From positions 1-31,202 of IMG/VR virus record IMGVR_UViG_3300028045_000824: 31,202 bases of DNA. One strand, 5' to 3'. Each line of letters begins with the position of its first letter. The stretch's first letter is position 1. The position numbers and the translations under genes are program-made. Of this stretch, positions 1-6,996 are shown in pieces. Source of the stretch: a virus. Below the pieces are notes generated by a model. That model was given only the letters and a program-made list of their open reading frames with translations, ran no database searches and had not been told where the DNA came from.

Positions 1-1828
1 TTTTAAGTTGTAATTTTTCGAGTATAGATTCAGTGAACGGGAAATTATTTTGTGCTTCTGAACCTTCCCAGTTTTCTATAAAATCAATGAGTTTATCTAT
101 ATTTTCCATTGTCTCTATCATTTCTATAGGTAAAAGTTGTGCATCTGCTAGTTCAGAAAATTCTTGTTTTGCATTAAGTAATTCAGTCTGTAGTCTTGCT
201 AATAGTTCTTCTTGCTCGGCTCTACGTTCACTGTAGTAATTGTTTTCACGTTCTTGTTCTTTTTCTTTTTCTGCTCTGACTCTGTTGAGGTTTGGAATAG
301 GTTTGTCTACTTCTCTACCAAAGCCTCGGAGTTTAACAACGTTGTTTTTCTTTTCTTCTTCCATAAGTTCAAAAAGTTTACGATGTAAGTGAACTGACTT
401 AGACTTTTGTTCGTCTGTAGTTTCTTTGATCATGCCACGAATCTTGTTTAATGATTCACTGACATAATTTCTATCGTCTTCTTTGTCAAAACCGTCTACT
501 GCAATCATAGCCATTCTTACTATATGACCTTTGTTATCTAAGTTTATGCCTAATGGCTCTCCGCTAAAGTAATCTAAATGTTGTGTACCAAGATCAGCAT
601 GGCTTACTCTTTCTAGTGCTTGATATAAATCGTCTCTACTTTTGTCTGGTGAATCTCTGTAGACACGTTCTACCCAATCTTGTGCGGCAGATTCTATGTC
701 ACCTCTTTCTCCACCTTCATTGAAGCCTTGTCTTCTACCATTTAAGTTTGGTTTATCTGTTAGTGGCATATCAATCATCATACCAACACCTACTTTTTGT
801 GCATCGTGGTTCCAATATTGCTTTGATTGATCTGGGTCAACAAATGCTTCACTGATATCAGTGAGGTGGCTTACTGCATCAAATGCTTTCTGTAAAGATT
901 CTGGTTTTGGTGTAGGCAGATACTTTAGGAGCCATTGTGCGTCACTTGCCGCTAAATTAGCAGGAAATCTAAGCCACTTTTTTGCAATTTTTTGATTTCC
1001 ATCTTCATCCGTCCCTTCGGTGTCTATATAATAAACCATTTCTGATGTACTTGGAACATCCTCTTTTGAGTCTACAGTGATCATTTTACCTTGATTATCC
1101 TGATAAATAAATACTTCTTCTGCATTTACTTGGCTGCCAAATTGCATTCCTAATGCAAGGAGACCGACAGCAAGTTTTTCTTTTAAACCCTCATCTAACT
1201 GCTCTGGACTTACAAATGATTCTACTAACTCACCTATCAACACAGAATCTAATATTTGAGAAATCTTTTTTATTTTTGGAACAGTCATTTCTGCTCCTGG
1301 ATACATGCCCTTGATTAATTCAATCTTACCTAATTCATCTAATTTAGGCCAAGCATTTCTAATTTCAGTTGCACTTGTCATGCCTCCAGAAAACTCTGCG
1401 ACAGGTAAGTAATCAATATAACCGTGATCTGCAAAAGGTTTTAATCTCTCATCTTTTCCTGGATATGATAATAGATATCCCATTTTACCGTCTTTCTTTC
1501 TAATCTGATCAGGTAAAGGATGCTCTTTGCGATCTTTTTCACTACGTACAAAAATTAATGCATCTTCAGAAGAATTGTAATTCTTAGTAATAATATCTGG
1601 ATTAAATGGCGAGCCGTTAACTTGCACGAATTTATTTTTAGGTATGCCTGCAACTTCAGTTGCTAATAATTGTTTTACTTTAAATGGGAAAGGTCTTTCT
1701 TTTTGATTGTCACTGGCAGCCATATATACATCAGCATCTGGAAATTTAGATAAAGCCTGTTGATACAGTGCTAAATGCCCTGCATGGAAAGGATGAAATC
1801 CTCCTGGCAATACGACAATCTTTTTCAT
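1..1828 (-). CDS. Nucleotidyltransferase with long C-terminal extension (3' end outside window)
   Basis: The frame is open from an ATG at 1828 to the window edge, giving 609 codons without a stop. The N-terminus MKKIVVLPGGFHPFHAGH carries the HxGH-type motif (FHAGH, residues 14-18) of the cytidylyltransferase/NMN-adenylyltransferase superfamily. TSATEIR at about residues 151-157 matches the family's ISSTxIR-like nucleotide-binding motif. A catalytic domain of about 185 residues is therefore likely to transfer a nucleotide monophosphate; the acceptor cannot be told. Residues 190-609 are an extension with a short hydrophobic helix (about 219-230) and a charged, Glu-rich, probably coiled-coil end (about 510-600). 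Similar GGFHPFHAGH proteins occur in marine T4-like phages. The gene starts 1 nt after the preceding stop codon and has no strong Shine-Dalgarno sequence, so coupled translation is likely. Confidence 0.8.
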   Translation of the reverse strand, partial: MKKIVVLPGGFHPFHAGHLALYQQALSKFPDADVYMAASDNQKERPFPFKVKQLLATEVAGIPKNKFVQVNGSPFNPDIITKNYNSSEDALIFVRSEKDRKEHPLPDQIRKKDGKMGYLLSYPGKDERLKPFADHGYIDYLPVAEFSGGMTSATEIRNAWPKLDELGKIELIKGMYPGAEMTVPKIKKISQILDSVLIGELVESFVSPEQLDEGLKEKLAVGLLALGMQFGSQVNAEEVFIYQDNQGKMITVDSKEDVPSTSEMVYYIDTEGTDEDGNQKIAKKWLRFPANLAASDAQWLLKYLPTPKPESLQKAFDAVSHLTDISEAFVDPDQSKQYWNHDAQKVGVGMMIDMPLTDKPNLNGRRQGFNEGGERGDIESAAQDWVERVYRDSPDKSRDDLYQALERVSHADLGTQHLDYFSGEPLGINLDNKGHIVRMAMIAVDGFDKEDDRNYVSESLNKIRGMIKETTDEQKSKSVHLHRKLFELMEEEKKNNVVKLRGFGREVDKPIPNLNRVRAEKEKEQERENNYYSERRAEQEELLARLQTELLNAKQEFSELADAQLLPIEMIETMENIDKLIDFIENWEGSEAQNNFPFTESILEKLQLK

Positions 1829-1829
1829 G

Positions 1830-2201
1830 TTAATAACTTATCTTAACGAATTGTACAACACCATGATTGAAGTCTTCAATCTTGGCTCTCATATAAGTAA
1901 AGTTTCCTGTCAGGTTAGTGTAGGCACTTGTATTTGCATTGAGATTAGCAGAGTTGTTTGCTGTTGTTTCCCATACTTTAAACCAATCACCTTCAACAGC
2001 AGGCGATGATGCCAATGATGCTTCGATAACTAAGTTACCAGTAACTTCTGTAAAATTATATGATAATGTTTGTAGGTCCTGATTACCTAAATAATATGCG
2101 GCCGCTGGTTGAGCATTGCCTGTCACATCATATGGTTTAGCAGTGCCATCATTATTGTATGTAGTTTGCGGTAGTAATGCAAGAATTGTTGACTGTGACA
2201 T
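1830..2201 (-). CDS. Conserved hypothetical protein, possible virion component
   Basis: This encodes a 123-residue protein of mixed composition rich in Asn, Thr, Ala and aromatic residues. It has no signal peptide or membrane segment. The C-terminal part (YMRAKIEDFNHGVVQFVKI) and the middle (VIEASLASSPAVEGDWFKV) look like a beta-rich virion domain, but I cannot assign a family. The ATG at 2201 has a GAGGGG Shine-Dalgarno sequence that overlaps the end of the upstream 54-aa gene. The gene lies between that small gene and the nucleotidyltransferase and is probably transcribed with both from the ATAAATA promoter at 2391-2397. A virion role is inference from composition only. Confidence 0.7.
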   Translation of the reverse strand: MSQSTILALLPQTTYNNDGTAKPYDVTGNAQPAAAYYLGNQDLQTLSYNFTEVTGNLVIEASLASSPAVEGDWFKVWETTANNSANLNANTSAYTNLTGNFTYMRAKIEDFNHGVVQFVKISY

Positions 2202-2203
2202 TA

Positions 2204-2368
2204 CTATCCCCTCACTAATTCTACTATAACTGCCTCGCCAACTAACTCTTGTGCAACTGCTTCTAACTGTGATGCGATTTCATCAGTTATGATTGGTGCA
2301 CTCGGTGCATCATCTTTTGCAATTTTACTGAGTTTGATTGCGACCATGTCTTCGACTATTTTAGCCAT
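2204..2368 (-). CDS. Small conserved hypothetical protein, 54 aa
   Basis: A short complete reading frame: ATG at 2368, TAG stop at 2204-2206. It begins MAKIVEDMVAIKLSKIAKDD and ends with QELVGEAVIVELVRG. A GGAG Shine-Dalgarno sequence sits 8 nt upstream of the ATG, and an ATAAATA late promoter lies about 22 nt upstream of the start. I recognise the pattern (MAKIVED start, VAQELVGxAVxVE end) as a small conserved protein of T4-like cyanophages with no known function. The predicted structure is two short helices and a strand with alternating charge, and no membrane segment. It is first in a unit with the 123-aa gene and the nucleotidyltransferase. Confidence 0.8.
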   Translation of the reverse strand: MAKIVEDMVAIKLSKIAKDDAPSAPIITDEIASQLEAVAQELVGEAVIVELVRG

Positions 2369-2390
2369 AAATATCTCCGTGTTATAGTAG

Positions 2391-2397
2391 TATTTAT
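2391..2397 (-). promoter_or_regulatory. T4-type late promoter core ATAAATA
   Basis: The minus strand reads GCATAAATACTACT. ATAAATA is the core of the T4 late promoter (TATAAATA, recognised by the gp55 sigma factor and gp33). By T4 geometry transcription starts about 6 nt further on, leaving a leader of about 18-20 nt with a GGAG Shine-Dalgarno sequence before the 54-aa gene. Confidence 0.75.
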
Positions 2398-2420
2398 GCT
2401 TTTAAAGTGTCTAGTCGATA

Positions 2421-4754
2421 TTATGGAGTATCAGTCGAATCTATTTCATTATCATCAACTATCAATAAGTAATCTTCATCACTAATACTCTCTACTTCAA
2501 TGATTCCATCATCGCCAACTTTTGCTTTACCCTTTGATGTTACTGCAAAATTAATTTCGCTAGTATCTGGGTCAATAACACACATGACGTTTGCATCTTT
2601 GATTTTTTCAAACAAGATTTTCTTACTTAACGGAACTCTGATTAGTTCATCGATTTTTCTTGCTAATGGTCTTGCTCCTAATTTAGGATCATAACCTTTC
2701 TCTGCAAGGTATTCAATTGCTTCTTCAGTGAAGTTAAGAGTAATATTGTGTTTCTCCACAAGAGCAGTTTGAAGATCAGAAACAAATTTGATAACAATCT
2801 TTTTGATAGATAGTGTATCAAGTTTACCAAACTTACAAACCATATCAAGTCTATTTCTAAACTCTGGCTTAAAGAAGTTCTTCATTGCTTTATCATCTTC
2901 ACCTACTTTATCTTGGTCTCCAAAACCAATGTTGTTTCTGTCACCATCAGCACTACCTAAGTTAGATGTGAGAATGATTAAACAGTTCTTCATTGATACT
3001 TGCTTACCATTAGATCCAGTAACTGTACCTTCGTCTAACATCTGTAAGAAAATATTAAATATATCAGGGTGTGCTTTCTCAACTTCATCAAACAATAAGA
3101 TTGAATGAGGTTGTTTACTTAAGTCTGATATTAAACGTCCGCCTTGTACTTGTGAATCACTAAAGCCTACATAGCCAGGGGGTGGTCCTATCAAACTGCT
3201 TACACTGTGCTTCTCTGAATACTCGGACATATCGTATTTGAGCAGTGGCATATCTAAGTTACTAGACAGCAGTTTAGCCAATTCTGTTTTTCCCGTGCCT
3301 GTTGGGCCTAAAAATAAGAAACTTGCGATAGGTTTAGTTTCGTTGCCGATTCCTGCAAACGATACATAAACTCTTTCGATTACGTTATCAACTACATCAT
3401 CTTGACCATACAACTTACTTTTAACATTTACGTCTAAGTTCGTAATACGATCTACATTGTCCCCTTTGAGTTTATCAGCAGGAACGCCTGTGAACTTCTC
3501 TACTTGATCTAAGATTAAAGACTTGGTTATCTCTGCGCCTTTGTTCTCTGCTACACGTTGTTTTGCACATGCGGCATCAAGTAAATCAATTGACTTATCA
3601 GGATTCTTTCTGTCATGTATATATCGACCAGCCATTTCAACTGCGGCCTCGATAGCATCTTCTGTGATGTTAACATCATGGAAGTCATTTAATCTTTCTG
3701 ATAATCCACGTAGAATTCTTTGAGTTGTATCTGTGCTAGGCTCATCAATTGTTACACGATAGAATCTACGCATCAATGCTCGATCTTTCTCAAATGATTC
3801 GTAGTATTCTTCCCATGTAGTAGATGCAATGACTTTAAGTTTGCCTTTAGTGATTGCAGGCTTAATCATGTTTGCAAAGTCAACTGAGCCATTAGATGTT
3901 GATCCTGCGCCGCCCATAGTGTGTGCTTCGTCAATGAATAGAATAGCATTCTTTTTAACTTCTAATGCTTGTAGAACTTCTTTAACTTTTTCTTCAAACT
4001 CACCACGATACTTTGATCCAGCAAGTAGACTACCTATCTCTAATGAATAGACTTCATGTCCTTGTAAAAACTCTGGAACTTCTTCATTGACCACTGCTGA
4101 TGCAATGCCTTCTGCGATTGCAGTTTTACCTACACCTGGATCGCCTACCATGAGTACGTTTGCTTTGAAACGTTTTGCTAGAACATTGATAATATCATCA
4201 ATTTCTCTGACACGACCTATGACAGGCTCTAATGCATCGTCTCTAGCCATCTGTGTTAGATTAGTTGTGAATTCTTCCAAGACTTCATCTGCTTGTTCTG
4301 CTGAAATTACTGAGTAATCGTCACCTTTATAATGTCTCTGCCAAAAATCGATGAAGTTACCTTTAACTACACCATACTTTAATAGATAATAGTGAGCATT
4401 AGTATTTCCTTCTGTCGCAATACTTAAATATAAATCTAACGTAGTAACTGTTTTACGCCCTGTAAACAACACTTGTGTTACACCACGATTCATTACACGT
4501 TCTAAAGTGTTTGTCTTGCTTGGAACGCAATCTGGATCATTTGATTTGATTGCATGAAGTGCATTGAGATAACCTTCTACTTCATCAATCATCATGTCTA
4601 CTTCTACTCTAAATTGAGATAAGCATTTCTTAAATGGTTGATGTGTAATTAACGCATAAAGCAAATGTTCTATTGTCACATATTGGTGATTATAGGACTT
4701 AGCCTTCTCAATGGCTTTAGAGATAATGTTTTCGATTTCTGGCGATGTGTTCAA
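2421..4754 (-). CDS. clpA: ClpA-like AAA+ protein unfoldase
   Basis: A 777-residue protein collinear with bacterial ClpA (about 758 aa). It has an N-terminal Clp_N repeat domain (about 1-145), then AAA module 1 with Walker A GDPGVGKT (204-211), Walker B LFIDEAH (272-278) and pore loop KYRG (248-251). AAA module 2 has Walker A GPTGTGKT (483-490), pore loop GYVG (527-530) and Walker B LLFDE (553-557), followed by a GARP sensor-2 region. There is no ClpB/Hsp104 coiled-coil middle domain. IGF at 609-611 sits where ClpA has its IGL ClpP-docking loop, so it may thread substrates into a ClpP protease, presumably the host's. The start is a TTG with a GAGG Shine-Dalgarno sequence 9 nt upstream; the next Met (residue 54) would delete part of Clp_N. 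It directly follows dnaJ and has its own ATAAATA promoter. Confidence 0.95.
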   Translation of the reverse strand: MNTSPEIENIISKAIEKAKSYNHQYVTIEHLLYALITHQPFKKCLSQFRVEVDMMIDEVEGYLNALHAIKSNDPDCVPSKTNTLERVMNRGVTQVLFTGRKTVTTLDLYLSIATEGNTNAHYYLLKYGVVKGNFIDFWQRHYKGDDYSVISAEQADEVLEEFTTNLTQMARDDALEPVIGRVREIDDIINVLAKRFKANVLMVGDPGVGKTAIAEGIASAVVNEEVPEFLQGHEVYSLEIGSLLAGSKYRGEFEEKVKEVLQALEVKKNAILFIDEAHTMGGAGSTSNGSVDFANMIKPAITKGKLKVIASTTWEEYYESFEKDRALMRRFYRVTIDEPSTDTTQRILRGLSERLNDFHDVNITEDAIEAAVEMAGRYIHDRKNPDKSIDLLDAACAKQRVAENKGAEITKSLILDQVEKFTGVPADKLKGDNVDRITNLDVNVKSKLYGQDDVVDNVIERVYVSFAGIGNETKPIASFLFLGPTGTGKTELAKLLSSNLDMPLLKYDMSEYSEKHSVSSLIGPPPGYVGFSDSQVQGGRLISDLSKQPHSILLFDEVEKAHPDIFNIFLQMLDEGTVTGSNGKQVSMKNCLIILTSNLGSADGDRNNIGFGDQDKVGEDDKAMKNFFKPEFRNRLDMVCKFGKLDTLSIKKIVIKFVSDLQTALVEKHNITLNFTEEAIEYLAEKGYDPKLGARPLARKIDELIRVPLSKKILFEKIKDANVMCVIDPDTSEINFAVTSKGKAKVGDDGIIEVESISDEDYLLIVDDNEIDSTDTP

Positions 4755-4769
4755 ATTTTTGTTCCTCTA

Positions 4770-4776
4770 TATTTAT
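4770..4776 (-). promoter_or_regulatory. T4-type late promoter core upstream of clpA
   Basis: AATAAATA on the minus strand lies immediately after the dnaJ stop codon and 15 nt before the clpA TTG start. The downstream leader contains AGAGGAAC as Shine-Dalgarno sequence. It would give clpA late expression independent of dnaJ. Confidence 0.6.
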
Positions 4777-5610
4777 TTAGTTGTTCTTTAGGTCTTGTAT
4801 ATCTTTATATTTGGTAATTGCATCTATGACACCTTTCTCTATATTAACAGGAATTATTCCTTTTAGCAAGATAATTTGATCGCCAAATTTCCCAGAATGT
4901 TGATTAGGCCCTCTTGGATCAGCAATAGGCATTCCTTGCCCTGTAAGTTTGATCTGTGTATTTGGTTGTGTACCTTCTCTTACCTTTACCTTCATTAATT
5001 TCCCAGATATTGTTGTAAATTTAATTTCTGTTCCTACAATCAAATCTAAGACAGAAATGTTATGTTCACTTATTAAATTATGTCCTTGACGTACAAAGAA
5101 TGAGTCTTCATGTACATGAAAATCAATGATTAAAGCAGTATTTGCATCGATAACATTAGGGTATTGAATTTGTTGCCCAGTTTGCACACCTTTTGGAATC
5201 GTAACATTAATTACGTTCTTGCCTTGATGTGTGTTTAGTTCTAATGTTTGTTGTCCGCCTGTATATGCTTGTCTCAATGATACTTGTAATGTTGTTCTAA
5301 ACATTGGCTGACGTTGTTGCTGTCTTCGTTGACCAAAGATATCACCAAAGGGTGAACCAGCACCAAAGATATCATTCATATCAAATGGTTGACTACCTTG
5401 TCTGAAACCACCACCGAATGGACTAGGGTTATCATACTCTGCACGTTTGTTTGGGTCACTTAAGGTTTCATATGCTTTCTGAACTTTCTTAAATTCTTCT
5501 TCACTGCCGCCTTTGTCTGGGTGATGTTTGCCCGCAAGTCTACGATATGCATTTTTAATTTCTTTAGCATCTGCTTGTTTTGAAACGCCCAGGGTTTGAT
5601 AGTGATCCAT
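4777..5610 (-). CDS. dnaJ: DnaJ/CbpA-like J-domain co-chaperone (no zinc finger)
   Basis: The N-terminal J domain begins MDHYQTLGVSK with the essential HPD motif at residues 30-32 (KHHPDKGG). A Gly/Phe-rich linker follows (about 65-100, with PFGGGF, DIFGAGSPFGDIF), then a DnaJ C-terminal substrate-binding region (about 105-270, TLQVSLRQAYTGG). The CxxCxGxG zinc-finger repeats of class A DnaJ are absent, so this is a class B/CbpA-like protein of 277 aa. J-domain proteins stimulate the DnaK ATPase and deliver substrates; no DnaK is in the window, so the host's is the likely partner. I chose the ATG at 5610 over an in-frame TTG at 5625 because the TTG lies upstream of the predicted transcription start. 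No Shine-Dalgarno sequence precedes the ATG. The clpA-like gene follows in the same direction. Confidence 0.92.
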   Translation of the reverse strand: MDHYQTLGVSKQADAKEIKNAYRRLAGKHHPDKGGSEEEFKKVQKAYETLSDPNKRAEYDNPSPFGGGFRQGSQPFDMNDIFGAGSPFGDIFGQRRQQQRQPMFRTTLQVSLRQAYTGGQQTLELNTHQGKNVINVTIPKGVQTGQQIQYPNVIDANTALIIDFHVHEDSFFVRQGHNLISEHNISVLDLIVGTEIKFTTISGKLMKVKVREGTQPNTQIKLTGQGMPIADPRGPNQHSGKFGDQIILLKGIIPVNIEKGVIDAITKYKDIQDLKNN

Positions 5611-5615
5611 GCTGT

Positions 5616-5644
5616 ATTGTATCAAGTGTTGACAAGAAAGTCAA
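5616..5644 (-). promoter_or_regulatory. Sigma-70-type promoter for dnaJ, with inverted repeat
   Basis: On the minus strand the -35 TTGACT (5639-5644), a 17-bp spacer and the -10 TACAAT (5616-5621) each match consensus at 5/6. The -10 ends 5 nt before the dnaJ ATG, so the predicted start site falls at or next to the start codon. TTGAC-N6-GTCAA, a perfect 5-bp dyad, overlaps the -35 and could be an operator half-site pair or chance. Confidence 0.65.
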
Positions 5645-5662
5645 CGGTGGATTGTACCGAAC

Positions 5663-6211
5663 TTAAAGTCCGGCGGCGGCTTGAATGTCTTTGATGTAAG
5701 TATCTTTCTCTTCTAACGAGTAACTAGGCTTGACATCTAATCCTGCTTGTAATCTCATTTCATTGAGATCGTCTTCTAGTTCTTCTTCTATTTTATATTC
5801 GTTTGGATTAAGAATCATTTTGTCTTGCATTATTTCTACCTCGCATGGGTAATCTTCATCATCGATGTTGATAGTCCAATCTTTAGGATCAATACCAGTT
5901 AGTGTTTTTAAGTCTTTTATTAGTTCATAGATTTTTTTAGGTACCCATGATCTTCTGTCCATTTCGACAAATACTAAAAATTTACCAGGTTCAAGTTCAC
6001 CTTCACTAACACTTGCATCTAATACAAAGTTGTAACCTCTTTCAAACCAAGCAACTAAATCTTCACCTACTGCGTAAGATTTAACCATAAAAGATAGAGT
6101 GATAATATCTTTATCTTCTCCCATCTTAGCGGCGTATTCATCAATGTACAAAGTTGGAAACATTTGATTTTCCATATCTAAGTAATTTAATCCTTCAGTT
6201 AGTATAGACAT
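5663..6211 (-). CDS. Conserved marine T4-like phage protein, 182 aa, function unknown
   Basis: An acidic 182-residue protein. Recognisable blocks are TLYIDEYAAKMGEDKDIITL near residue 20, LVAWFERGYNFVLDASVSEG in the middle, and GKFLVFVEMDRRSWVPKKI. These resemble a conserved hypothetical family of T4-like cyanophages whose role is unknown to me. It looks like a small soluble alpha/beta protein with an acidic tail (EEELEDDLNE) and has no membrane segment. Its ATG overlaps the stop of the upstream 203-aa gene as TAATG, indicating translational coupling and probably joint function or fixed stoichiometry. Confidence 0.85.
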   Translation of the reverse strand: MSILTEGLNYLDMENQMFPTLYIDEYAAKMGEDKDIITLSFMVKSYAVGEDLVAWFERGYNFVLDASVSEGELEPGKFLVFVEMDRRSWVPKKIYELIKDLKTLTGIDPKDWTINIDDEDYPCEVEIMQDKMILNPNEYKIEEELEDDLNEMRLQAGLDVKPSYSLEEKDTYIKDIQAAAGL

Positions 6212-6822
6212 TATATTGCTGGTGCTCCCATTGGATCAACTTCATCTGGCGCCGCAGAAAGTTCTTCGACATCGCCAATCTCTGCGGAAGTTTCTTCATC
6301 TAAGTCAACATCATATGCATCTTCAATTTCTGAAAGGTCGATTGTTTGATCAGCAAGATCAACTGTACCTTCTTTAATATCATCCATTAAATCGAATGGA
6401 ATTGTAATCTGCATAAACCAAACTTGATTTTCTTTCATTTTTGGATAACGACTGCCTGATTGAAAGTCTTCGTATGAAGTGACTGCTATAGGAACTTCAA
6501 GTTGTCCTTTCATCATCTTAACATCACAACCAATTGCTGTAAGTCTAAGAACTGCTTTAGGATCTGGCATCAACTTATAAGGCCACATAAAACAACATGA
6601 ACAATTGTAACGACCTATTTCAGGTCCTTGTACTAATTCTCCGTTAATCCAGTTTTTGAATGCATAGATATCTGCATCATCTAAAACTCTTTCAAAATCT
6701 AACAAAGTGTTCATTGAACCGTCGGACATATAGATATTTTTAATTGTATCCACAATGCTAGTAAAGTTAATATCTTTGAAAAAAGAATTTGCTTGTGTGG
6801 CGTCTGTAAATTTATTAGTCAT
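6211..6822 (-). CDS. Conserved marine T4-like phage protein, 203 aa, function unknown
   Basis: A 203-residue acidic protein. It contains a short Cys cluster NCSCC at about residue 73-77 followed by FMWPYKLMPDPKAVLRL, and a strongly acidic C-terminal third that is probably disordered. The block VWFMQITIPFDLMDDI is a likely core strand and helix. I recognise it as a partner conserved beside the 182-aa protein in marine T4-like phages; no function is known to me. The Cys cluster might bind metal, but only three closely spaced Cys are visible. An ATAAATA promoter core ends 5 nt before the ATG and no Shine-Dalgarno sequence is present, so the mRNA is predicted to be leaderless. Confidence 0.85.
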   Translation of the reverse strand: MTNKFTDATQANSFFKDINFTSIVDTIKNIYMSDGSMNTLLDFERVLDDADIYAFKNWINGELVQGPEIGRYNCSCCFMWPYKLMPDPKAVLRLTAIGCDVKMMKGQLEVPIAVTSYEDFQSGSRYPKMKENQVWFMQITIPFDLMDDIKEGTVDLADQTIDLSEIEDAYDVDLDEETSAEIGDVEELSAAPDEVDPMGAPAI

Positions 6823-6827
6823 ATTAG

Positions 6828-6834
6828 TATTTAT
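6828..6834 (-). promoter_or_regulatory. T4-type late promoter core giving a predicted leaderless mRNA
   Basis: The minus strand reads ATAAATA-CTAAT-ATG. In T4 the TATAAATA element spans about -13 to -6, so +1 would fall on the A of the ATG of the 203-aa gene. Confidence 0.7.
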
Positions 6835-6881
6835 CTTAAGGGAAAGAGATTATATTTTTAACGCCATTTCTCTGGTGCATG

Positions 6882-6888
6882 TATTTAT
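6882..6888 (-). promoter_or_regulatory. Second ATAAATA element in the divergent region
   Basis: TGATAAATACATG on the minus strand lies about 55 nt upstream of the promoter at 6828-6834 and points the same way. It may be a tandem late promoter for the 203-aa gene; a 14-codon frame downstream of it is not convincing as a gene. It is also one arm of the inverted repeat described separately. Confidence 0.4.
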
Positions 6889-6905
6889 CACGGTTTGCAC
6901 TTTTT

Positions 6906-6934
6906 TTGACCACTCAGTGTTTGCGTAGTCGAAT
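6906..6934 (+). promoter_or_regulatory. Candidate sigma-70-type promoter for phoH
   Basis: TTGACC (6906-6911), a 17-bp spacer and TCGAAT (6929-6934, 4/6 match) point toward phoH. The predicted start near 6941 leaves a leader of about 56 nt that includes the hairpin at 6948-6971. The -10 is weak, so confidence is limited. Confidence 0.4.
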
Positions 6935-6947
6935 CCAGGTAAATACA

Positions 6948-6971
6948 TGTGAGAAAGAAATCTTTCTCATA
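6948..6971 (+). promoter_or_regulatory. Hairpin in the phoH 5' leader
   Basis: TGAGAAAG-AAAT-CTTTCTCA forms a perfect 8-bp stem with a 4-nt loop, extendable by a G-T and a T-A pair. It ends 25 nt before the phoH ATG and just upstream of the AAGGAAA Shine-Dalgarno sequence. No T-run follows, so it is not a classical terminator; a leader-stability or regulatory element is more likely. Confidence 0.5.
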
Positions 6972-6996
6972 AATTAACCTTACAAGGAAACAACAT

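Larger units (their letters stand above)
6878..6949. repeat. 10-bp inverted repeat flanking the phoH promoter
   Basis: CATGTATTTA at 6878-6887 and its exact reverse complement TAAATACATG at 6940-6949 flank the candidate phoH -35/-10. The left arm includes a minus-strand ATAAATA core; the right arm, read on the plus strand, is GTAAATA, one mismatch from that core. Either a paired binding site or divergently duplicated late-promoter elements would explain this. Confidence 0.5.

Noticed and set aside
2421-4754. Large AAA+ protein as ClpB disaggregase
   Set aside because: The coiled-coil middle domain of ClpB is missing and the sequence order, Clp_N and IGF loop fit ClpA.
5611-5625. TTG start for dnaJ at 5625
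   Set aside because: It lies within and upstream of the -10 and predicted start site, and J domains normally begin at the MDHYQTLGV-type position.
6841-6880. 14-codon minus-strand frame following the second ATAAATA element
   Set aside because: Only 1 nt separates the promoter core from its ATG, so the start codon would precede the transcription start; too short and no Shine-Dalgarno sequence.
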